In this document: positions 54,963 to 62,388 of the stretch, in pieces
Layout: each line of letters opens with the position of its first letter
How positions within the stretch are numbered: position 1 is the first letter of the stretch
Origin: DATEZO01 sp035255485
GTDB lineage: Bacteria > Pseudomonadota > Gammaproteobacteria > Burkholderiales > Burkholderiaceae_D
Length of the DNA stretch: 64,000 nt
Direction of reading: 5' to 3'
Assembly (NCBI GenBank): GCA_035255485.1
Contig: DATEZO010000167.1
Span: forward strand, 1-64,000
Made by a program: the position numbers and the translations under genes
Notes under the pieces: model-generated
The model's database searches: none
What the model saw: only the letters and a program-made list of their open reading frames with translations
Told to the model about the DNA's origin: nothing

Positions 54963-55981
54963 TAGTTTCCGGAGAAAAACAGAAAGTGCTTGCGGTTACG
55001 CATAGAAGCGATGTCGCGGTAGCGCGCCGCTGCGCGGCCCACAGTGCCGGACAGCTCGGGTTCGACGAAACGGCGCTCGGCAGGCTTGCGATCGTGGTCA
55101 CTGAATGCGCCACCAATATCCTGAAGCACGCCGGCCAGGGCAAGCTGGTCCTGACGCCGACCCGGCACGGCGCGGCGCCCGCGTTCGAGGTGCTGGCGCT
55201 GGACAGCGGCCCCGGCATCGCCAGCCTCGCGCATTGCCTGCGCGACGGCATGTCGACCGCCGGCACGACGGGCACCGGGCTGGGCGCGATGCGCCGCATG
55301 TCGGACTACTTCGATGCTTATTCCATTGCCGGAAAGGGAGCGGTATTCCTGATGCGCCTGTGGCCGCACGCTTCCGCAGCGGAACCGGCGCCGGCGGTAG
55401 AGTACGGTGCGGTCTGCGCGCCGATACGCGGCGAGGAGGTGAGCGGCGATGCCTGGGCTATCGCCCTGGACAACAGTGGGGCAACGGTGCTGGTTGCCGA
55501 CGGTCTGGGGCATGGGGCGGCTGCGGCAATGGCGTCGCAGGCGGCGGTGAATGTCTTCGGCAGCAGGCCGAACCTGTCTCCCTCCGAATACATGGATGCG
55601 ATCCACGGCGCGCTGCGCACCACGCGCGGCGCGGCGGTCGCGGTGGCGCAGGCGCTCGTCGATGCCGGCGAGCTCCATTTCGCCGGCATCGGCAACATCA
55701 GCGCCTCGATCGTGACGCACCTTTCCTCCAAGAATCTGATTTCGCACAGCGGCATCGCCGGCCACAACATGCGCAGAATCCAGCAATTCACGCTGCCCTG
55801 GCCGCAGGATGCGGTGTGCGTGCTGCACTCCGACGGCTTGAGCACCCGTTGGGATCTCGACGCCTATCCCGGCTTGCTCATGCATCATCCGGCCCTGATT
55901 GCCGGCGTTCTTTTTCGCGATTTCTCGCGTGACCGCGACGATGCAACCGTCGTCGCCTTCAAACAGGTCAGGTACAGTTAA
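54959..55981 (+). CDS. Fused GHKL ATPase - PP2C/SpoIIE phosphatase (RsbX-like)
   Basis: A 340-residue fusion. Residues 1-135 form an RsbT/RsbW-like ATPase (VVTECATNILKHAG, LDSGPGI, GTGLGAMRRM). Residues 150-340 are a SpoIIE/PP2C phosphatase with metal sites GEEVSGDAW, VADGLGHG, HSDGL and RDDATVV all intact. The phosphatase half probably removes phosphate from RsbR/RsbS (RsbX role). What the kinase-like half binds is unknown. Translationally coupled to rsbT. Confidence 0.87.
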   Translation: MIVSGEKQKVLAVTHRSDVAVARRCAAHSAGQLGFDETALGRLAIVVTECATNILKHAGQGKLVLTPTRHGAAPAFEVLALDSGPGIASLAHCLRDGMSTAGTTGTGLGAMRRMSDYFDAYSIAGKGAVFLMRLWPHASAAEPAPAVEYGAVCAPIRGEEVSGDAWAIALDNSGATVLVADGLGHGAAAAMASQAAVNVFGSRPNLSPSEYMDAIHGALRTTRGAAVAVAQALVDAGELHFAGIGNISASIVTHLSSKNLISHSGIAGHNMRRIQQFTLPWPQDAVCVLHSDGLSTRWDLDAYPGLLMHHPALIAGVLFRDFSRDRDDATVVAFKQVRYS

Positions 55982-55985
55982 AAGC

Positions 55986-57452
55986 ATGAATCATCGCATT
56001 CTTACCGTCGCCATCAACAGCGAGCACGACGTCGTCGAGGTGCGCCGCCGCGCGCGGCATATCGCAAGCCTGCTCGGCTTCGGCGCACAGGACCAGGCCA
56101 GGATCGCCGCAGCGGTTTCCGAGATCGCGCGCAATGCATTCGTCTATGCCAGCGGCGGACGGGCCGAGTTCGTACTCGACGCCCTGCCGCCCTCGCTGAT
56201 CATCAGCATCAAGGATGCCGGCAAGGGCATTGCGGATCTGGCCGACATCCTCGACGGCCACTACCACTCGTCGACCGGGCTTGGCATGGGCATACTCGGC
56301 GCGCGCCGCCTGATGGACCGCTGCGACATAGAGACCTGCGTCGGACGCGGCACTACCGTCACGCTCCGGAAGCTGTTGCCGGACGGCTTGCGGGTCGGCA
56401 AGGAATTGCTGGCCGGGATCGCCGACGGACTGGCCGCCGCACCGGCAGCCGATAGCGCAGCCGAGACGCAACTGCAAAACAAGGAATTACTGCGCACGCT
56501 GTCCGAGCTGCGCGGGCGGCAGGATGAATTGCTGTCGCTCACGCGCGAACTGGAGGACACCAACCGTGGCGTAGTGGCACTGTATGCCGAGATCGAAGAA
56601 AAGGCAGAGCACCTGCGCCGCGCCGACGAAATGAAGTCAAAGTTCCTCTCCAACACCAGCCATGAATTGCGCACGCCGCTGGGATCGATCCGCGCGCTCG
56701 CGCAATTACTCCTGGACCGCATGGACGGCGACCTGACGCCGGAGCAGGAAAAGCAGGTCATGTTCATCCAGCGCGCGGCGACCGATTTGTCGGAACTGGT
56801 GGACGACTTGCTCGACATGGCGAAAATCGAATCCGGGAAGACCGATGTCAATGTTTCCAAGGTGAGCGTCAATGCCTTGTTCAGCATGCTGCGCGGCATG
56901 CTGCGCCCGCTCGGGATGCGCGATAGCGTGGAACTGGTATTCGACGAAGCCGAACCTGATATGACTCTGTACACCGACGAAGGCAAGGTATCGCAGATCC
57001 TGCGCAACCTGATCTCGAATGCGCTGAAGTTCACCAACACCGGAGAGGTGAGGGTCAGCGTTGCTGCATGCAACCCTGCGGAAAACAAGGTGCGCTTCTC
57101 GGTGGTGGACACGGGGATCGGCATCGCGGAGGGCGACTTGCAGCGCATATTCGAGGAATTCAGCCAGATCGAAAACGCGCTGCAAAAGGGAGTCAGGGGG
57201 ACGGGCCTCGGCCTGCCATTGTGCTGCCGGCTGGCCACGCTGCTGGGCGGCGCCATCGAAGTGCAAAGCACTCCCGGGATCGGTTCCGTCTTTTCCCTGA
57301 CGTTGCCGTTGCATGCAGGCGCGGAGGAGCCGCCGCCGGAGGGTATCCGCCGGTCCGCGAATCCGGACAATGAGTCGCATCCGTCCACGTTTTCCGGGGT
57401 CGGCGTCCGGCAAGGAGGACGCGCCGTTCCTCCGGCTCCACTTCCGATGTAA
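55986..57452 (+). CDS. Histidine kinase with an N-terminal RsbT-like ATPase domain
   Basis: A 488-residue soluble kinase. Residues 1-140 form a GHKL ATPase (EIARNAFVYASGG, KDAGKGI, GLGMGILGARR) like RsbT. A coiled coil (about 165-220) leads to the HisKA domain with H-box SNTSHELRTPLGSI and the C-terminal HATPase_c (ILRNLISNALKF, DTGIGI, GTGLGLPLC). No membrane segment, so input is cytoplasmic. It starts 4 bases after the phosphatase stop and precedes a receiver protein by 12 bases, a likely partner. Confidence 0.88.
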   Translation: MNHRILTVAINSEHDVVEVRRRARHIASLLGFGAQDQARIAAAVSEIARNAFVYASGGRAEFVLDALPPSLIISIKDAGKGIADLADILDGHYHSSTGLGMGILGARRLMDRCDIETCVGRGTTVTLRKLLPDGLRVGKELLAGIADGLAAAPAADSAAETQLQNKELLRTLSELRGRQDELLSLTRELEDTNRGVVALYAEIEEKAEHLRRADEMKSKFLSNTSHELRTPLGSIRALAQLLLDRMDGDLTPEQEKQVMFIQRAATDLSELVDDLLDMAKIESGKTDVNVSKVSVNALFSMLRGMLRPLGMRDSVELVFDEAEPDMTLYTDEGKVSQILRNLISNALKFTNTGEVRVSVAACNPAENKVRFSVVDTGIGIAEGDLQRIFEEFSQIENALQKGVRGTGLGLPLCCRLATLLGGAIEVQSTPGIGSVFSLTLPLHAGAEEPPPEGIRRSANPDNESHPSTFSGVGVRQGGRAVPPAPLPM

Positions 57453-57464
57453 GGCAGCCACTTC

Positions 57465-59552
57465 ATGTATCAGAACAACCGTACTGTCATCCTCAATGTC
57501 GATGATCACGAGGGCGCACGCTATGCGAAGACGCGCATTCTCGCGCACGCCGGTTTCGAAGTCATCGAAGCGGCCAGCGGAATGGAAGCGCTGCGCGCCG
57601 TCGAGGAAAGGAATCCCGACCTGGTATTGCTGGATGTGAAGCTGCCGGATATCAACGGCCTGGAAGTCTGCCGCCGCATCAAGGAGAATCCCGCTTCGGC
57701 CTCGACATTCGTGCTGCAGACATCGGCAGCGCTGACCGGCCGCGAGGACAGGGTACGCGGCCTGGAAGGCGGCGCCGACAACTATCTGGCGGCGCCGATC
57801 GACGCCGAGGAACTGGTCGCCAATATCAACGCGCTGCTGCGCCTGCGCCAGGTGCAAAGGGAACTGCTGGAGAGCGAGGAGCGCTTCCGCCAGATCGCGG
57901 AAAACATCGGCGATGTGTTCTGGATCTTCAGCCTCAGCGACCCCAGCCTGCTGTACGTCAGTCCCGCTTACGAGACCATCTGGGGGCGCGGTGTCGTCTC
58001 GCTGTACGAGGATATGAGTAGCTGGCTCGAAGGGGTGCACCCGGACGACCTGGAGCGCGTAAGTGGCGCCTTCCGCAGCCTGCTGCAAAACCGGCCGTAC
58101 GACGAACAGTACCGGGTCGTGCATCGTGATGGAGCAATCCGCTGGGTGCGTGACCGGGGATTCCCGATCAGGAATTCCTTCGACGCAATGTACCGCGTCG
58201 CCCGGATCACCACCGACATCTCGGCCAAGGTCGATGCCGACGCGCGCAATCTCTATCTCTCCCGGCACGACAGCCTGACCCGGCTTCCCAACCGCAGCAT
58301 CTTCCACGAGGAATTGAACAAGGCGCTGACCGAAGCGAAGGAAGCCGGCAGCGCGGTCGGCCTGCTGTTCCTCGACCTCGACCGCTTTAAGGAAATCAAC
58401 GATGTGCTGGGCCATCACTCCGGCGACGCCCTGTTGCAGTGCGTCGCCACGCGCCTGCTCGGCTGCGTGCGCAAATCCGATGTGGTCGCCCGTCTGGGCG
58501 GGGACGAGTTTGCGATCATCTGCAAGCGACTCGCGAATACCGGCGACCTCGAGCATCTCGGCGCGAAACTGGTCGCGGTCCTGTCCTCGCCGTTCATGAT
58601 CGAGAATCATGAAATCAGCGCAAGCGCCAGCATCGGCATCACGGTCTATCCGTTCGACACGCAAGAGCCGGTGCAGATGCTGAAGAACGCCGATATGGCG
58701 ATGTATGCGGCCAAGAGCAGCGGGCGCTCCACCTATCGGCTATATTCGGAAAAGCTCGACTCCGCCGCGCGGCGTCGGCGCGCGATCGAGGAGGGAATAC
58801 GCGACGCGCTGCAGAACAACGCGTTTTCCCTGCATTATCAGCCGCAGGTCTTCCTCGACAGCCAGAAGGTAATCGGAGTGGAAGCCCTGCTGCGTTGGGA
58901 GAACTGCAGCATACCGTCCCTGGCTTGCAGCGAATTGATTACCGTTGCGGATGAAACCGGACTGATCATCCAGATAGGGGAATGGGTGCTGCGCAACGCA
59001 TGCCGGCAGAGCAAATGCTGGCAGCAGGATGCCGGCCTCGAAGACCTGCGCATGGCGGTCAACGTGTCGGCGAAGCAGTTGAAGCATCCGGGCTTCTTCG
59101 ACCTGGTCGAGCAGATCCTGCGCGAGACCGGACTGTCGCCGCACAGCCTGGAGCTGGAAATCACCGAGCGCGTGCTGATGGAAAACAATCAGGGCAATAT
59201 CGCGGTGCTGCAGGCATTGAAGGACAAGGGGATTTACATTTCGGTGGACGATTTCGGCACCGGCTTTTCCTCGCTCAGCTATCTCAAGCACTTCCCGGTG
59301 GATGCCTTGAAAATCGACCAGATCTTCGTGCGCGGCATTCCCCAGGACAAGCACGATGCGGCGATCGCGTCGGCGATCATCGGCATGGCACACAGCCTGA
59401 AAATGGAGGTCGTGGCGGAAGGTATAGAGTGCGACGAGCAGTCCGCTTATCTCCGTTCGCTCGGATGCGATTTCGGGCAGGGATATCTCTTTTCTCGGCC
59501 AGTGTCAGCACAGGAACTCACCGAGCAGCTGGCGCGGAGGGGGTGGGCGTGA
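57465..59552 (+). CDS. REC-PAS-GGDEF-EAL cyclic di-GMP enzyme
   Basis: A 695-residue four-domain protein. REC (1-120) has phospho-acceptor Asp57 (LLDVKLPD) and acidic pair DD13-14, but the conserved Lys near 109 is Ala (NYLAAPID). PAS spans about 135-260. GGDEF motif intact at 345-349 with the inhibitory RxxD (RKSD) just before. EAL is intact at 473-475 (GVEALLRW), with DDFGTGFSSL. Both synthesis and degradation of cyclic di-GMP look possible. Final gene of the stressosome module. Confidence 0.92.
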   Translation: MYQNNRTVILNVDDHEGARYAKTRILAHAGFEVIEAASGMEALRAVEERNPDLVLLDVKLPDINGLEVCRRIKENPASASTFVLQTSAALTGREDRVRGLEGGADNYLAAPIDAEELVANINALLRLRQVQRELLESEERFRQIAENIGDVFWIFSLSDPSLLYVSPAYETIWGRGVVSLYEDMSSWLEGVHPDDLERVSGAFRSLLQNRPYDEQYRVVHRDGAIRWVRDRGFPIRNSFDAMYRVARITTDISAKVDADARNLYLSRHDSLTRLPNRSIFHEELNKALTEAKEAGSAVGLLFLDLDRFKEINDVLGHHSGDALLQCVATRLLGCVRKSDVVARLGGDEFAIICKRLANTGDLEHLGAKLVAVLSSPFMIENHEISASASIGITVYPFDTQEPVQMLKNADMAMYAAKSSGRSTYRLYSEKLDSAARRRRAIEEGIRDALQNNAFSLHYQPQVFLDSQKVIGVEALLRWENCSIPSLACSELITVADETGLIIQIGEWVLRNACRQSKCWQQDAGLEDLRMAVNVSAKQLKHPGFFDLVEQILRETGLSPHSLELEITERVLMENNQGNIAVLQALKDKGIYISVDDFGTGFSSLSYLKHFPVDALKIDQIFVRGIPQDKHDAAIASAIIGMAHSLKMEVVAEGIECDEQSAYLRSLGCDFGQGYLFSRPVSAQELTEQLARRGWA

Positions 59553-59641
59553 TGCGCTCCGTGTGAAACGCCCATGCAACATCGCCGCCGCTGAACAGGA
59601 TCTCGCAACCCCGGACAATTGGGCGACGCAGCCGTCAATTC

Positions 59642-59980
59642 CTACGGACGATGCGTCCCATCCGTGCCGGAGGACAGCTGGTTCCCCGCCGCCACCGGCT
59701 CCTTGCCGTTCGGCTCCAGCACCTGGATGAAGATTTCGTTTTCCTTGATCATGCCCAATTCATGACGGGCGTGCTCTTCCACCGCGTCGGTTCCCTGCTC
59801 CAGGTCTTTTACCTCGGAGCCGAGCTTGGCATTGCGCGCCTTCAATTCTTCGTTCTTCTTCTTTGCAGCAACAACCTGCTGCTCGAGATCCCGGACGCGC
59901 AGCCATCCGCCTTTGCCCAGCCATAGCGGGTACTGGATCAGCAGCAGCAGGCTTGCAAGACAAATCAGGATTAGACGCAT
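59642..59980 (-). CDS. ftsB: Cell division protein FtsB
   Basis: A 112-residue bitopic protein. One N-terminal membrane helix (1-20) is followed by a coiled coil (DLEQQVVAAKKKNEELKARN region) and RHELGMIKENEIFIQV, the FtsB/DivIC signature. Links FtsQ and FtsL at the divisome. Tail of about 20 residues is variable. 59 bases downstream of eno. Confidence 0.92.
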   Translation of the reverse strand: MRLILICLASLLLLIQYPLWLGKGGWLRVRDLEQQVVAAKKKNEELKARNAKLGSEVKDLEQGTDAVEEHARHELGMIKENEIFIQVLEPNGKEPVAAGNQLSSGTDGTHRP

Positions 59981-60039
59981 CGGAGAAGGGTACGTCGAAT
60001 GTCCGGCCGGAAGTTTTGCTTCAGGCCGGACTTCCAGGC

Positions 60040-61323
60040 TTATTTCAGGTTGTAGAATGCACTGCGCCCGGGATAGCTGGCGATGTCGCCCAGATCTTCT
60101 TCGATGCGCAGCAACTGATTATATTTCGCCATGCGGTCTGAACGCGACATTGATCCTGTCTTGATCTGCAAGGCATTCATGCCAACCGCAATATCGGCGA
60201 TCGTCGAATCTTCGGTTTCGCCCGAGCGATGCGAAATCACCGCAGTGTAGCCGGCACGCTTGGCCATTTCGATCGCCGCAAAGGTTTCGGTCAGCGTGCC
60301 GATCTGGTTGATCTTGATCAGGATGGAGTTGGCGATATTCTTCTGGATGCCTTCGCGCAGGATCCTGGTATTGGTTACGAACAGATCGTCCCCCACCAGC
60401 TGCACGCGCTTGCCCAGCGCATTGGTCAGTGTCGCCCAGCCGTCCCAGTCGTTTTCCGCCATGCCGTCTTCGACCGAGATGATCGGGTACTTGTCGCACC
60501 AGGTGGCCAGAAGGTTGGTGAAATCGCCCGACGACAGCACCAGGCCCTCGCCTTCCAGATGGTACTGGCCATCCTTGTAGAATTCGCTGGCGGCACAATC
60601 CAGGCCCAGTGCAATTTGCGTACCCGGCTCGTAGCCGGCCTGCTCGATGGCCTGGATGATCAATTTGATTGCCGCTTCATGATTATCCACCGATGGTGCG
60701 AAACCACCTTCGTCGCCGACTGCCGTTGTCAGGCGCTTGTCGTGGAGGATCTTCTTCAGTGTGTGGAACACTTCGGCGCCGTAGCGGATTGCTTCGCGAA
60801 AGCTCGGTGCGCCGACCGGGATGATCATGAATTCCTGGATATCCAGGTTATTGTCGGCATGCGCACCGCCGTTGATCACGTTCATCATCGGCACCGGCAT
60901 CTGCATCGCGCCGGAGCCGCCGAAATAGCGATACAGCGGCAGGCCGGATTCCTCCGCAGCCGCCTTGGCAACCGCCATCGATACCGCCAGGGTGGCATTT
61001 GCGCCGAGACGGCTCTTGTTCTCGGTGCCGTCGAGATCAATCAGCGTGCGGTCCAGGAACGCCTGTTCGTTGGCATCCAGCCCCATGATCGCTTCGGAGA
61101 TTTCAGTATTAATGTTTTCGCAGGCATTCAGTACGCCTTTGCCAAAGTAGCGGCTCTTGTCCCCATCACGCAACTCGATGGCCTCGCGCGAACCGGTCGA
61201 CGCGCCGGATGGCACGGCGGCACGCCCCATCACGCCGGATTCCAGCAGCACATCGCATTCGACGGTCGGATTGCCGCGCGAGTCAATGATTTCTCGGCCG
61301 ATGATGTCAACAATAGCACTCAT
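60040..61323 (-). CDS. eno: Enolase
   Basis: A 427-residue glycolytic enzyme converting 2-phosphoglycerate to phosphoenolpyruvate. Seen: IIGREIIDSRGNPTVE, GAHADNNLDIQEFMI, VGDEGGFAP, SVEDGMAENDW and SHRSGETEDSTIAD. All metal and catalytic positions appear intact. ATG 61323. The gene lies 210 bases downstream of kdsA, and its leader holds AGAT/GGAG as ribosome site. Confidence 0.97.
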   Translation of the reverse strand: MSAIVDIIGREIIDSRGNPTVECDVLLESGVMGRAAVPSGASTGSREAIELRDGDKSRYFGKGVLNACENINTEISEAIMGLDANEQAFLDRTLIDLDGTENKSRLGANATLAVSMAVAKAAAEESGLPLYRYFGGSGAMQMPVPMMNVINGGAHADNNLDIQEFMIIPVGAPSFREAIRYGAEVFHTLKKILHDKRLTTAVGDEGGFAPSVDNHEAAIKLIIQAIEQAGYEPGTQIALGLDCAASEFYKDGQYHLEGEGLVLSSGDFTNLLATWCDKYPIISVEDGMAENDWDGWATLTNALGKRVQLVGDDLFVTNTRILREGIQKNIANSILIKINQIGTLTETFAAIEMAKRAGYTAVISHRSGETEDSTIADIAVGMNALQIKTGSMSRSDRMAKYNQLLRIEEDLGDIASYPGRSAFYNLK

Positions 61324-61533
61324 TCAAATCTCCACAAAAAATAAACTGGTCACATACTCCCGATGTGGGCCTTCTGTCTCGCATATGAAACCGCAATAGT
61401 TACCCTATACTCCAGTTGCGCCCACTCTCATTGGCGCGACGTATCGAAGCTTTTCAGGCGACGCGCACTTTCAACAGCGCACCACGACAGAGTCCAGCGA
61501 TCAGGACTTCTATCCCGCAATCCTTGAAACTTG

Positions 61534-62388
61534 TCATGCAAAACTGGTTTCGAGAAATCCTGCTTTTTTAACGACACGGTCAATGTCCGTCAATGTTGCC
61601 AGGAGCTCCTTGATACGCGTCAGTGGCACTGCATTCGGGCCGTCGGATTTGGCCTCGGCCGGGTTCGGATGGGTTTCCATGAACAGGCCGGAGATCCCGG
61701 CAGCCACCGCGGCGCGCGCCAGCACCGGCACGAATTCGCGTTGCCCGCCGGATGACGTGCCCTGCCCGCCCGGCAGTTGCACCGAATGGGTCGCATCGAA
61801 CACGACCGGGCAACCGGTTTCACGCATGATTGCCAGCGAGCGCATATCGGACACCAGATTGTTGTAGCCGAACGAAGCGCCGCGTTCGCAGGTCATGAAA
61901 TTGTCTTCCGGCAGGCCAGCCTGTTTTGCCGCCGCGCGCGCCTTGTCAATCACGTTTTTCATGTCGTGCGGCGCAAGGAACTGGCCTTTCTTGATATTGA
62001 CCGGCTTGCCGGATTGAGCGCAGGCATGGATGAAATCGGTCTGGCGGCACAGGAATGCCGGCGTCTGCAGCACATCGACCACGGCAGCGACCGGCTTGAT
62101 TTCTTCGATGGCATGCACGTCGGTCAGCACCGGCACACCGATCTGCTTTTTCACATCGGCCAGGATCTCCAGCCCCTTCTCCATGCCGAGCCCGCGAAAT
62201 GACGTGCCGGACGAACGATTCGCCTTGTCGAACGACGATTTGTAAATGAATGGAATGCCGAGTTCCGTCGTGATTTCTTTCAGGCGACCCGCAGTGTCGA
62301 GCGCCATCTGATGCGACTCGATTACACAGGGTCCCGCAATCAGGAAAAACGGCTGCGCAAGTCCGATCTCGAAACCGCACAGTTTCAT
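61534..62388 (-). CDS. kdsA: 3-deoxy-8-phosphooctulonate synthase
   Basis: A 284-residue TIM-barrel enzyme joining phosphoenolpyruvate and arabinose-5-phosphate to make KDO-8-phosphate for lipopolysaccharide. Motifs: IAGPCVIESHQM, KSSFDKANRSSGTSFRG (shown in family), LTDVHAIEE, and GGQREFVPVLARAA. Its start overlaps the pyrG stop (ATGA). The metal-binding Cys of class II enzymes is not obvious. Confidence 0.95.
   Translation of the reverse strand: MKLCGFEIGLAQPFFLIAGPCVIESHQMALDTAGRLKEITTELGIPFIYKSSFDKANRSSGTSFRGLGMEKGLEILADVKKQIGVPVLTDVHAIEEIKPVAAVVDVLQTPAFLCRQTDFIHACAQSGKPVNIKKGQFLAPHDMKNVIDKARAAAKQAGLPEDNFMTCERGASFGYNNLVSDMRSLAIMRETGCPVVFDATHSVQLPGGQGTSSGGQREFVPVLARAAVAAGISGLFMETHPNPAEAKSDGPNAVPLTRIKELLATLTDIDRVVKKAGFLETSFA

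Noticed and set aside
54716..55987. 423-codon open frame on the minus strand
   Set aside because: Antisense to rsbT and the fused phosphatase; low-complexity translation with no domain.
56706..58664. 652-codon open frame on the minus strand
   Set aside because: It lies wholly antisense to the histidine kinase and GGDEF-EAL genes, whose motifs are clear. Its translation is rich in Arg, Gln, His and Asp without any domain; a typical shadow in GC-rich DNA.
61354..61361. ATACTCCC, reverse complement of the repeat's first block
   Set aside because: The rest of the element is absent; it lies in the ordinary leader of eno.
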